Positions 46,994 to 57,867 of a stretch of DNA of 64,000 nucleotides are shown piece by piece. The DNA lies in NCBI RefSeq assembly GCF_027604915.1, contig NZ_JAJAQC010000002.1, forward strand, positions 1 to 64,000. The letters run 5' to 3'. The translations under genes and the position numbers were made by a program. Source of the stretch: Streptomonospora mangrovi. GTDB taxonomy: Bacteria; Actinomycetota; Actinomycetes; Streptosporangiales; Streptosporangiaceae. Under the pieces are notes generated by a model that worked only from the letters and a program-made list of their open reading frames with translations, searched no databases and had not been told where the DNA came from. The stretch's first letter is position 1. Each line of letters begins with the position of its first letter.

Positions 46994-47200
46994 CGGGCCG
47001 GTTCGCCTCCTCGGCCCGGCCCCCCGCCCGCGTGCCCGGGTACGGGCGGGTGACCGGCGGCTTCACCCCCTCCCCCCGCGCCGCCGCCCCCTTGCCCGGG
47101 TGTGGGCGGGGTCACTAGGCTCGGGGCGACCTACCCGCCGGTAGCATCGGCGGTCCGCCCGCACCGGCCCCACCGCGCTCGAAGGAGTGTGCCGCCCAGC

Positions 47201-48880
47201 ATGCCCACGCCGCCGCCCTCTCCGCCGACCCCCTTCCACGGCCGCCTCACCGGACACGGCGGCGCCCACGCCGTCGAGGTCGCCCGCCACCACGGCATCG
47301 ACACGATGTTCACACTCAGCGGCGGCCACGTCTTCCCGCTCTACGACGGCGCGGTCAAGCCCGAGCCCACCATGCGGCTGCTGGACGTCCGCCACGAGCA
47401 GACGGCGGTGTTCGCGGCCGAGGCCGTCGGCAAGCTCACCCGCCGCGCCGGGCTGGCCGTGGTCACCGCCGGTCCGGGGGTCACCAACGCCGTCAGCGGC
47501 GTGGCCACCGCCCACTTCAACGGCTCGCCGCTGGTGGTGGTCGGCGGCCGGGCGCCCGACGGCCGGTGGGGCCAGGGGCTGCTCCAGGAACTGGACCAGC
47601 CGCCGCTGCTGGAGACCATCACCAAGCGCGCCTGGACCGTGCACGCCACCGACGGCATCGGCGCCGCCGTGGACGAGGCCGCGCTGCTGGCCAACTCCGC
47701 GCACCGGGGTCCGGTCTTCCTCGACATCCCCATGGACCGGCTCTACGACCAGGCCGAGACCGACCTGCCCGGCGCGGCCGCGCCCGCCGACCGCACCCCC
47801 GACCCCGAGGCCGTCGCCGAGGTCGCCCGACTGCTCAGCGAGGCCGACCGCCCGGTGCTGGTCTACGGCTCCGACGTCTGGCTCGACGGCGCCGAGCGCG
47901 CCGCCCTGGAGGCCGCCGAGGAGCTGGGCGTTCCGGTGATCACCAACGGCCAGGGGCGCGGCGTGCTCCCCGGCGGCCACCCGCTGCTGGCCACCCGGGC
48001 GCGCGGCGCCGCGCTGGGCCGCGCCGACCTCGTGGTGGTCGTGGGCACCCCGCTGGACTTCCGCCTGAGCCACGGCCTGTTCGGCGGCAAGGACGGCGCC
48101 CCGCTGGCCAAGGTGGTGCACATCGCCGACTCCCCCGCGCAGCTCACCCGGCACATGACCCCGGTGGCCGCCGTCTCCGGCGACCTGTCGGCGGCGCTGC
48201 GCGGGATCGCCGAGGCCGCCAAGCCCGGCGCCGCCGCGGCCCGCTGGCGCACTGAGATCGCCGAGGCGGCGGCCGCGGCCGTCGCCGCCGACGCCGAGGC
48301 CCTGGCCAGCGACGCCGACCCCATCCACCCGGCGCGCGTCTACGGCGAGCTGAACCGGGTGCTCGACGACGACGCGGTGGTCATCGGCGACGGCGGCGAC
48401 TTCGTCTCCTACGCGGGCAAGTACATCGAGCCCCGGCACCCGGGCCAGTGGCTGGACCCCGGCCCCTTCGGCTGCCTGGGCACCGGCATGGGCTACTCCA
48501 TCGCCGCCCGCCTGTCGCGGCCCTCCTCGCAGGTGGTGACCCTGCTGGGCGACGGCGCCGCCGGGTTCTCGCTGATGGACGTGGACACGCTGGTGCGCCA
48601 CCGGCTGCCGGTGGTGATGGTGTGCGGCAACAACGGCATCTGGGGTCTGGAGAAGGCACCCATGCAGATGATCTACGGCTACGACGTGATCGCGGAACTG
48701 ACCCCCCAGACCCGCTACGACGAGGTCGTCCGCGCCCTGGGCGGCGGCGGCGAACTGGTCACCGACCCCGCCGAGATCGGCCCCGCCCTGCGCCGCGCCT
48801 TCGACTCCGGGGTGCCCTACATGGTCAACATCGCCACGGACCCCGGCAACGTCTACCCGCGCAAGACCATGGGTGTGTAG
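47201..48880 (+). CDS. thiamine-diphosphate-dependent enzyme, acetolactate-synthase family
   Basis: A 559-residue ThDP enzyme. The N-terminal PYR domain has the catalytic Glu in DVRHEQTAVFAAEAVG, followed by GLAVVTAGPGVTNAVSGVATA. The central domain is FAD/ADP-fold-like, and the C-terminal PP domain carries the metal-binding LLGDGAAGFSLMDVDTLVRH with CGNNG. It is related to acetolactate synthases and oxalyl-CoA decarboxylase-like enzymes. There is no regulatory subunit gene next to it, so a catabolic or novel decarboxylase is more likely than ilvB. ATG 47201 has GAAGGAG 13 bases upstream. Confidence 0.88.
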   Translation: MPTPPPSPPTPFHGRLTGHGGAHAVEVARHHGIDTMFTLSGGHVFPLYDGAVKPEPTMRLLDVRHEQTAVFAAEAVGKLTRRAGLAVVTAGPGVTNAVSGVATAHFNGSPLVVVGGRAPDGRWGQGLLQELDQPPLLETITKRAWTVHATDGIGAAVDEAALLANSAHRGPVFLDIPMDRLYDQAETDLPGAAAPADRTPDPEAVAEVARLLSEADRPVLVYGSDVWLDGAERAALEAAEELGVPVITNGQGRGVLPGGHPLLATRARGAALGRADLVVVVGTPLDFRLSHGLFGGKDGAPLAKVVHIADSPAQLTRHMTPVAAVSGDLSAALRGIAEAAKPGAAAARWRTEIAEAAAAAVAADAEALASDADPIHPARVYGELNRVLDDDAVVIGDGGDFVSYAGKYIEPRHPGQWLDPGPFGCLGTGMGYSIAARLSRPSSQVVTLLGDGAAGFSLMDVDTLVRHRLPVVMVCGNNGIWGLEKAPMQMIYGYDVIAELTPQTRYDEVVRALGGGGELVTDPAEIGPALRRAFDSGVPYMVNIATDPGNVYPRKTMGV

Positions 48881-49060
48881 ACGGGGGCAAGCGTCGAGGC
48901 AGCCGGCTGACCGGCAGACCGTTGACGGGAATCGGGTGACCCGGGGCCGGCGGACAGCGGGCCGCCCGGCGGTGGCCGGGGTTGGCGACGGGGCGGCGAG
49001 CGCGGCCGGACCGATCCAGGTGCGGTCCGGGTGGCGGGAGAGGCCGGGGCGGGCCGGGCC

Positions 49061-49444
49061 TCAGGGGCGGGCGTTCGCGGTGAAGCGGGCGCGGTCGACC
49101 GCCACCCGCTCAACCGTGCCGCGCGCCACCACGCGGCCGTCGGCGTGGGCCAGCGTGACGTCGAAGACCAGGCGGCGGCCGTCGACCTGGCGCAGCCGCG
49201 CCTCGGCGCGGACCTCGGCGCCCACGGGCGAGGCGGCCAGGTGCGACAGCGCGACCTCGGTGCCCACCGTGGTCTGGCCCTCGGCCAGGTGCGCGGCCAC
49301 GGTGTCCACGGTGGCGGCCTCGGCCAGCGCCAGTGCGCGCGGTGTGCCCAGCACGTCGACGTCGCCGCTGCCCAGGGCCGCGGCGGTGTCCTCGGCGCCC
49401 ACCCGCAGTTCGGCGGCGCCCCGGAGTCCTTCGGTGATGGCCAT
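49061..49444 (-). CDS. hotdog-fold thioesterase, FlK-like
   Basis: A 127-residue hotdog-fold acyl-CoA thioesterase. The core pattern is GTPRALALAEAATVDTVAAHLAEGQTTVGTEVALSHLAASPVG, which matches the fluoroacetyl-CoA thioesterase FlK group, where Thr, Glu and His are catalytic. Actual substrate unknown. I start at ATG 49444 (MAITEGLRG). It is followed 77 bases later by a biotinyl-carrier gene. Confidence 0.85.
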   Translation of the reverse strand: MAITEGLRGAAELRVGAEDTAAALGSGDVDVLGTPRALALAEAATVDTVAAHLAEGQTTVGTEVALSHLAASPVGAEVRAEARLRQVDGRRLVFDVTLAHADGRVVARGTVERVAVDRARFTANARP

Positions 49445-49551
49445 GGCGCACGAACCTACCCCAGCCGCGCACCGCCCGTGTCCCGCCCGGGGACTACGGC
49501 CCAACGGCCCCCGGCCCGCCCTCCCGGGACGCGCCCCGGCCGCACCGCGCG

Positions 49552-49767
49552 TCAGGTCTCCACGACCGCCAGCAGGTCGCCCTCCTGCACGACGTCGCCC
49601 TCGTCCACCTCGATGCTGATCACGCGCCCCGGGTCCTCGACCTGGACGGGGATCTCCATCTTCATGGACTCCAGCACGAACAGGGTGTCGCCCTCGTCCA
49701 CGCGGTCGCCCTCGGCGGCGGCCACCCGGTAGACGTTCGCCACCATCTCGGCGCGGATCTCGGCCAT
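49552..49767 (-). CDS. biotin/lipoyl attachment-domain carrier protein
   Basis: A 71-residue stand-alone biotinyl domain, MAEIRAEMVANVYRV onward. The biotinylated lysine is in LFVLESMKMEIPV, followed by the DEGDVVQEGDLLAVVE hairpin. Such small carriers serve acyl-CoA carboxylases, but no carboxylase or biotin-carboxylase gene is nearby. The ATG has GGAGGAGG upstream. Confidence 0.93.
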   Translation of the reverse strand: MAEIRAEMVANVYRVAAAEGDRVDEGDTLFVLESMKMEIPVQVEDPGRVISIEVDEGDVVQEGDLLAVVET

Positions 49768-49916
49768 CGCGTCCTCCTCCACCCGGTCTCGTCGGCTTCG
49801 CCCCTAGGGACTACCCCCTCGGGCCCCGGGCACGCGGAGCACGGCTTCAGGCACGACTCCCAGGCAGGGCCCAGCGCCGGGGACAACGCCCGGCACGCCG
49901 GCGAACTCGGCCCGGC

Positions 49917-51224
49917 TCAGCGGCGCTCGCTGGAGCGGGCGATCACGCGGGCGGCGGCCTCGACCACCTCGGGGTCGTACTCCGTCCCGGCGTCCATGCG
50001 CAGCCGCTCCAGCGCCGACTGCACGCGCTCGGAGTCCGTGGAGTCGCTCACCAGGTCGTCGATGGCGTTGGCGACCTTGATGATCCGGCTGCCCAGCGGC
50101 GGCGGGTCGCTCTCGCCGTCGCCCGTGCACGGCTCGCACTGGCGCCGCACCAGCTCCGCCACGGTGTCGAGCACCCCGGTCTCGCGGATGACCGCCGAGC
50201 CCAGCTCGGCGATGCGGCGCTGCTCGCGCGGCAGGGCGTAGACGGTGGCGCCGTTGGCGATGGGATCGCGCAGCGAGAGCTGGCCGATGTCGTGCATCAG
50301 CGCCGCGTACTCCAGCTCCAGCAGCTCCGACTCGCGCATGCCCAGCTCGGTGCCGATGGTCTTGGCCAGCCGGCTGACCCGCCGGGAGTGGCCGGTGGCC
50401 ACGTACCCGCCGACCTCGGTGACGCGCGACAGCGCGCGCACGGTCTGGAGGTAGGTGAGCCGGATCTCGGCGAAGCGGCGGAACGCCACCTGGGTGACCA
50501 GCAGCGGCGCCGTGAACACCAGCAGCCCGGCCAGCCCGGTGACCGAGCTGGCCAGCGCGATGAGGATGCCCGAGGAGCCGATGGCCATGCCCAGGCCGAA
50601 GTGGGCGTGCAGTTCGTCGCGCAGCGCCACGGCGAACCGGCCGCGCAGCGGCTCGGCGCGGATGGCGGCCGCGATCACGGCGTCGGTGAGCCACCCGGCG
50701 AGCACCAGGCCCGCCATGATCACCAGCACCAGCCACCAGTCGATCTTCTGCGGCGTGGGCGCCAGCTCCGAGACGTAGGGCCGGAACGGCAGCGTGATCA
50801 CCACGATGATCATCACCCGGCGGGCGAGGTCGCCCCAGTCGGGGGTGCGCCCGGCGGCGATGTGCGGGAGTTCGCCCAGGGCGAACCCCATGGTGACCAC
50901 CGCCAGCACCTGCCAGGAGGAGTGGTGGACGGCGTGGCCGCCGATGCTGAGCAGGAAGCTGTAGCCGATGGCGCCGGCCGAGGCCACGGGCGCGACCTCG
51001 CGGTGGCCCGGCAGCGTGATGCGGGCCAGCTCGCCCACGGCGATCAGCACGCCGAACGCCAGCGCGGTGCGGGGGTCCACGAACCCGGTGACCAGGGTCC
51101 ACAGCAGCGACCCGCCGGAGAACGCCGCCGCCACCACGATGACCAGCGAGCGCACCGGTTCGCGCACCCCCCAGCGGTGCGCGGTGCGCGGCGGGTGGGT
51201 GCCCTGCGCGTCGCGGGTCATCAT
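49917..51224 (-). CDS. membrane protein with degenerate HD-GYP domain
   Basis: A 435-residue protein. The first half has about six membrane helices. The C-terminal half carries HSRRVSRLAKTIG and ALMHDIGQLSLRDPI, the HD motif, but where the partner has HHERMDGRGYP, this protein has RRQCEPCTGDGESDPPPL, so the GYP motif is lost. It probably signals or binds rather than hydrolyses c-di-GMP in the standard way. I start at ATG 51224, which overlaps the upstream stop; SD GGGGAGG is 7 bases before. Confidence 0.85.
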   Translation of the reverse strand: MMTRDAQGTHPPRTAHRWGVREPVRSLVIVVAAAFSGGSLLWTLVTGFVDPRTALAFGVLIAVGELARITLPGHREVAPVASAGAIGYSFLLSIGGHAVHHSSWQVLAVVTMGFALGELPHIAAGRTPDWGDLARRVMIIVVITLPFRPYVSELAPTPQKIDWWLVLVIMAGLVLAGWLTDAVIAAAIRAEPLRGRFAVALRDELHAHFGLGMAIGSSGILIALASSVTGLAGLLVFTAPLLVTQVAFRRFAEIRLTYLQTVRALSRVTEVGGYVATGHSRRVSRLAKTIGTELGMRESELLELEYAALMHDIGQLSLRDPIANGATVYALPREQRRIAELGSAVIRETGVLDTVAELVRRQCEPCTGDGESDPPPLGSRIIKVANAIDDLVSDSTDSERVQSALERLRMDAGTEYDPEVVEAAARVIARSSERR

Positions 51225-52576
51225 CACTCTGCCTCCCCGGCGACGCGCAGCGGCACACTGGGGTCGTCGTGGTCCTGGCTGGCGACCTCGGCGGTGTCGT
51301 CGTCGGTGGGCGGCTCCACGATGTCGGGCGACTCCCAGCCCTGCTCGTCCACGGCCGCGATCAGCGCGTCGACCATGGTGGGGTCGAACTGGGGGCCGGC
51401 GCCGCGCCGCAGCTCGTCTATGGCCTCCTCGATCGAGCGGGCCTTGCGGTAGGACCGGGTGGAGGTCATGCAGTCGAAGGCGTCGGCCACCGAGATGATC
51501 CGCGCGAACTCGGGGATGTCGTGGCCGGCCAGCCCCATGGGGTAGCCGCGCCCGTCCATGCGCTCGTGGTGGTGCATGATCCCGGCCAGCGCCTCGTCCA
51601 GGAACCCGATCTCGCGGACGATCTCGTAGCCGCGCATCGGGTGGAGCTGGATGGCGGCGTACTCCTCCTCGGTGAGCTTGCCGGGCTTCTGCAACACCTT
51701 GGTGGGCACGCCGAGCTTGCCGACGTCGTGCAGCATGCCGGCGTAGCGGATCGTCTGCACGCGCTCGGCGTGCATGCCCAGCTCCTGGGCGATCATGGCC
51801 GACGCCTTGGCCACGCGCATGCAGTGGCCGCGCGTGTAGTAGTCCTTGGTCTCGACCGCCTGGCACAGGGTGGCCAGGGTGGCCTCGTGCGCGCGCTGCT
51901 CGGCCACGCACTGGTCGAAGGCCCACCGCGCGATGAACAGCGGCAGCATCACCAGCAGGATGGCCAGGGCGCCGACCACCCCCCAGATGGCGGCGATGAA
52001 CAGGCCGAGCATGCCGTAGCCCAGCGAGGCCAGCTCCAGGGTGGCCAGGGTGCGCCAGCGGATGCGGTGCGGGCGGCGCAGGTGCACCACGCCGAGGTAC
52101 CACATCAGGCCGCCCATCAGCGCGCCGTTGATGGCCGAGTGGACCAGCAGCGCGGCGCAGAAGGGCACCAGCGCCCACGGGAAGTCGTCGTGCTGGGGCG
52201 GGCCCAGCTCACCCCCCAGCGCGAGGTAGACGTGCCCGGCGGCGTAGCCGGCCAGCGCGTACTGGCCGCCGTTGAACAGCCGCTTGACGAAGTTCTGCCG
52301 GCGCAGGATGAACGGGGTGGAGAAGAAGGTCGCCACCGCCACGCCCACCGGTCCCACCAGCACGATGGCGGCCAGGGACACGGAGACGCTGGGCGAGATT
52401 CCGGCTCGGCCGGTGTCGATGGTGGTGCCGATGGTCTCGGCGACCACCATCAGGATGATGAGCAGCACCAGGGTGGCGGGATCGATGCCCTCGTACGGCC
52501 CGAGCGCCATGACGGCGATGGCGCCGAGAACGACGAGGCCGACGTACAACCGCGCCGCTCCAGGAAGCGAACGCAA
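51224..52576 (-). CDS. membrane-bound HD-GYP domain phosphodiesterase
   Basis: A 450-residue protein with about six to seven hydrophobic segments in the first 220 residues, then an HD-GYP domain. Motifs are GHCMRVAKASAMIAQELG, YAGMLHDVGKLGVP and HHHERMDGRGYPMGLAG, so the metal-binding and GYP residues are intact. HD-GYP proteins hydrolyse cyclic di-GMP. The start is a TTG with GGGAGGT upstream. It is co-transcribed with the degenerate HD protein downstream and preceded by a 28-residue peptide gene. Confidence 0.93.
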   Translation of the reverse strand: MRSLPGAARLYVGLVVLGAIAVMALGPYEGIDPATLVLLIILMVVAETIGTTIDTGRAGISPSVSVSLAAIVLVGPVGVAVATFFSTPFILRRQNFVKRLFNGGQYALAGYAAGHVYLALGGELGPPQHDDFPWALVPFCAALLVHSAINGALMGGLMWYLGVVHLRRPHRIRWRTLATLELASLGYGMLGLFIAAIWGVVGALAILLVMLPLFIARWAFDQCVAEQRAHEATLATLCQAVETKDYYTRGHCMRVAKASAMIAQELGMHAERVQTIRYAGMLHDVGKLGVPTKVLQKPGKLTEEEYAAIQLHPMRGYEIVREIGFLDEALAGIMHHHERMDGRGYPMGLAGHDIPEFARIISVADAFDCMTSTRSYRKARSIEEAIDELRRGAGPQFDPTMVDALIAAVDEQGWESPDIVEPPTDDDTAEVASQDHDDPSVPLRVAGEAE

Positions 52577-52634
52577 TTTCTGGTACCTCCCACCCCAAAG
52601 CCGACCGAACCGTCATCGTTTCATCGATTCCGTT

Positions 52635-52721
52635 CTACCACCAGGTCCAGCCGTTCACGGTCGTCGCCAACCCGCTCGCGATGAAAGCCATCCGGACCAT
52701 TTCGGCGTTGAGTGCGGCCAT
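52635..52721 (-). CDS. 28-residue hydrophobic-centred peptide upstream of the HD pair
   Basis: A short open frame starting MAALNAEMVRMAFIASGLAT and ending GWTWW, with a strong SD AAGAGGGGGGA about 6 bases before the ATG. Third codon positions are mostly G/C, as in real genes here. The middle (MVRMAFIASGLATTV) is hydrophobic, and the end is tryptophan-rich. The stop lies 58 bases before the HD-GYP start, so it is probably the first cistron of that operon. It is not a signal peptide of a longer protein. Function unknown. Confidence 0.6.
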   Translation of the reverse strand: MAALNAEMVRMAFIASGLATTVNGWTWW

Positions 52722-53548
52722 GGTCGTCCCCCCTCTTAGCGATCCGCGCGGCCGCGGCCGTCGCGCTCCCCCATGGGCGCGGCGCGCGAATTGCCCCATA
52801 CGGTGAATATGTTGGCCAGTTTAACGGGCGGCGCGGGCACCCCGATTTCCCCGGACCGGCCCGGCGGCCGGGATCGGGAAACGCCCCGCCCCGATTCAGC
52901 GGAATGGGGAAATCCGAATCGGCATCGTAGATATGCTGATCACGCTCCGCCACGGGCCTCGGACCCGCCTCCCCGCGCTTTCCGCCGCCCATTCCGCGAA
53001 GAACGCCCCCTTACCGCGACCCTCTCAACCTCGGATTATGACGCTGTGTAGTCACATGCGCCACAGGGGGCGGAGTAGCGCACGCACACCGACTCGTCCA
53101 ACTTTTGACCAAAACCGGGAGCACGCCCGGGCGTGTCGCGGCCACTTCCCGAGGCGCCCGGCGACCAAAAACCGGATGCCCGGTCCCGATGAACAGCAAT
53201 CGGCGCATTGTCCGTGAAAGCACCAGAAAATAGGCGGACGGAACGCGCGCCGAACACGCCGCGAAGTAGCGGTGGAATGGCCGCCCGAGGACCGGCGGCG
53301 CCCCGCACCGCCATTCCGGAGGGTCCGGGCGGTTCCCCGGCCCGGCGGCGCGCGGGCACCCCGGCACAACGCGAGCGGCCGGCCGCGGTGGGCGGCCGGC
53401 CGCTCGCGCGTGAAACCGGTGGGCCGGTCCGTCCGGGCGCGCGGGCGCACCTGGAGGTCGGCCGAAAAGGGGCCGAAACGCGGCCCGGCCGCGCCGGAGC
53501 CGATCGCGGCCGGTCACCGCCGGCCGAAGGCGGGTCGGACCGGTCGGA
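52722..53548. other. 827-base intergenic region between the HD operon and rsrA
   Basis: I find no convincing gene here. The part near 52800 is A/T-richer (TTAAAC and GTATGG 17 bases apart on the minus strand, a possible promoter of the peptide-HD operon). TGTG-TAGT-CACA at 53045-53056 is a short palindrome. The strong 16-bp hairpin at 53371-53407 and a 17-base copy of the rsrA 3' end at 53446-53462 complete it. Confidence 0.5.
53371..53407 (-). terminator. very strong hairpin terminator downstream of rsrA
   Basis: A perfect 16-bp stem (GCGAGCGGCCGGCCGC and complement) with loop GGTGG, 142 bases beyond the rsrA stop on the minus strand. No gene is transcribed toward it from the other side for several hundred bases. 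Confidence 0.7.
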
Positions 53549-53826
53549 CTAGTCGACGCCCTCGCGCACCTGGAGGTCGGCGCGGGCGGCCGCCAACCGG
53601 TGCAGGACCTTGCCCCGCAGGTCGGCGGGCACGGGGTCGGAGCCGCAGTGCTTGGCCACGAGCTTCTTCACGACCTCCTCCAGGCCGTACTCCGCCAGGC
53701 ACGGCGAGCACTCGTCCAGGTGCTCGCGGATGTCGGAGCAGTTGTGATCGTCGAGCTCCCCGTCGATGTAGGCGTAGACCTTCGCCAGCACCTCCGAGCA
53801 CGGGGTAGCGTGCTCTCCACCGCAGC

Positions 53827-53830
<4 letters not shown>
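53549..53830 (-). CDS. rsrA: RsrA, zinc-binding redox anti-sigma factor
   Basis: A 93-residue zinc anti-sigma factor controlling SigR. Cys11, His37, Cys41 and Cys44 ([29 protein letters not shown]) occupy the same numbered positions as the key residues of Streptomyces RsrA; Cys3, Cys31 and Cys62 are also present. Disulfide stress oxidises these cysteines, expels zinc and frees SigR. It overlaps the sigR gene by 4 bases (ATGA). Confidence 0.96.
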
Positions 53831-54474
<644 letters not shown>

Positions 54475-54713
54475 GCCCGCCTGCCTCCTTGTGCTGGCCT
54501 CCCGTGGGGCAACCGTAGCCTCACGATACGACGCCGCGGAAGCGGAGGGCACATTTGCGCCGGGCGGGGCCTGGCCCGGGTGGACGGCAGCGAAGTCAGC
54601 GGTAGCCGTAGGCATTGACCTGCCTTTACTCTCCTGGTCTGGCCGTCGGGCGACGCGGCGGGGCAGCACCGCGGCACGCCTCCGGCGGCCCGCCGGATGG
54701 TGATGTGCATGCC

Positions 54714-54739
54714 AACAACGTGCCGAGCGCACTGATTCC
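54714..54739 (-). promoter_or_regulatory. SigR-dependent promoter of sigR
   Basis: Read on the minus strand, GGAAT (54739-54735) is separated by exactly 18 bases from GTT (54716-54714), the SigR consensus GGAAT-N18-GTT. Transcription from it would start roughly 100 bases before the extended sigR start, as for the autoregulated sigRp2 of Streptomyces. Confidence 0.8.
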
Positions 54740-54853
54740 GCCTAAGGTGCGGTTAGGTGCGGCACAGATCTTTCGGTTTCCGCCCGACCGCGAAGGTGAC
54801 CCCCGCGGGAGTCCGGGTAAAACCCTCTGCAAAGACGTGGGAGAGGAGCATGC

Positions 54854-55714
54854 GTGCGACCGTCCTCCAGTTCCGCGTCGGGCCCTGCGGCCGCGCCGGC
54901 CGGCGCCGATCCGGTGGCTGAGGCCCACCAGGCGCGCTCGGCCGCCGCGCACTTCGCCTCGGGCGACTCCCTGTCCGCCTACTGGCGGTTCTACTGGGCG
55001 GTGGCCGACGCCCAGCTCGCCCGGTGGCTGCCCGCCGAGCCCGGCCGCATCCTGGACCTGTCCGGCCCCGACTTCCGGGGCGCGCCCCGCGCCGTGGCCG
55101 CCGGCCACGACGTGGTCACCCTGCTGCCCTCGGCCGACTCCCGGCCGCGCCGCCCCCTCACCCTGGTCAACGGCCACGCGCGCACCGCGCGCCGCACCGC
55201 GCCGGGGCGCCTGCGGGCGGTGGTGGGCGACACCACCTTCCTGTCGGGGTTCGCGTCCGACGCCTTCGACGGCGTGGTCGCCGACAACCGGGTGCTCTCC
55301 CGGCACCTGGCCACCGAGGCGTCCCTGGTCGAGATCGCGCGCGTGCTGCGGCCGGGCGGCCGGGTGCTGCTGTGCGTGGACTCCGTGGTGCTGGGCATGG
55401 CGCTGCTGGCCGAGCAGGACTGCTGGCCCGAGCTGAGCTTCGCCCCCAGCGCCGACGTGCTGCTGGTGCCCTGGCCCGACGGCTCGATCACCCGCTGCTT
55501 CACCGGCGAGCAGTTGTGCGAGGTGCTGACCGACTGCGGGTTGGAACCGGAGTGGGTGCGCCCGCGCACCGTGCTGTCGGCGTCCACGGTCGAGGGGATG
55601 CTGGCGCGCGACCCCCACGCCATGGGCCGCCTGGTCGAGATGGAGCTGCGGGCCGCGGAGTCCGACGACTACGTGGGCGTGCACCTGCTGGCCGGCGCCC
55701 GCAAACCGGGCTGA
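54854..55714 (+). CDS. class I SAM-dependent methyltransferase
   Basis: A 286-residue protein with a methyltransferase-11-like fold. Motif I is degenerate: GRILDLSGPDFRGAPRAVAAG instead of a GxGxG loop. TFLSGFASDAFDGVVADNRVLS and SLVEIARVLRPGGRVLLCVD are the later motifs. The N-terminal SDSLSAYWRFYWAV-like part resembles cyclopropane/quinone methyltransferases. The substrate is unknown. GTG 54854 has AGAGGAG upstream; it diverges from sigR. Confidence 0.8.
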   Translation: MRPSSSSASGPAAAPAGADPVAEAHQARSAAAHFASGDSLSAYWRFYWAVADAQLARWLPAEPGRILDLSGPDFRGAPRAVAAGHDVVTLLPSADSRPRRPLTLVNGHARTARRTAPGRLRAVVGDTTFLSGFASDAFDGVVADNRVLSRHLATEASLVEIARVLRPGGRVLLCVDSVVLGMALLAEQDCWPELSFAPSADVLLVPWPDGSITRCFTGEQLCEVLTDCGLEPEWVRPRTVLSASTVEGMLARDPHAMGRLVEMELRAAESDDYVGVHLLAGARKPG

Positions 55715-55768
55715 CACCCGCCGGCGGCGACCCGCCGCCCGCCCCCGCTACGGGGACGGGGGCGGGCC

Positions 55769-55796
55769 GCCGTCGCGGGCGCGCGCCCGCGACGGC
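55769..55796. terminator. bidirectional palindromic terminator
   Basis: GCCGTCGCGGG pairs perfectly with CCCGCGACGGC around CGCGCG, which itself is palindromic. It lies between the convergent methyltransferase and thiC genes. Confidence 0.75.
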
Positions 55797-55816
55797 CGCC
55801 GATGCGGCTCCTCCGG

Positions 55817-57634
<1,818 letters not shown>

Positions 57635-57686
57635 GGTCGCTATGCGCCGCGCGCCGCCGTCGGCCGCCGGCGGGCGCGGGGTTGTA

Positions 57687-57742
57687 CCGGTCCTGCGGAG
57701 CGGAGCACCGTGGCCACGGTGCGTGATCGCCCACAGGACCGG
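57687..57742. terminator. nested inverted repeat / terminator behind the HMCES gene
   Basis: An outer pair CCGGTCCTG/CAGGACCGG encloses a perfect 18-base palindrome GCACCGTGGCCACGGTGC at 57705-57722. It lies 126 bases beyond the minus-strand HMCES-like gene and just before the riboswitch, so it probably stops transcription into thiC. Confidence 0.55.
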
Positions 57743-57867
57743 GGCCACCATACCCACGCCGGGCGCGCGGGTTAAAGCCCCGGGCCGGGATCGGGGACGG
57801 AAGTGACCGCTGGGACGGGTGGGGCGGAGGCGGGGGCCGGGGGCGCCCTCGGGGCGCGGTGTGCCGG

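Noticed and set aside
46994-47120. Direct repeats GCCCGGGTACGGGCGGGT and GCCCGGGTGTGGGCGGGG downstream of dasR
   Set aside because: Imperfect, short and in a low-complexity GC spacer; may be chance and I see no function.
53036-53359. Minus-strand frame ending CVRYSAPCGACDYTAS in the gap before rsrA
   Set aside because: The Cys-containing end looked like a small redox protein, but the rest is low-complexity and there is no good start site; not supported.
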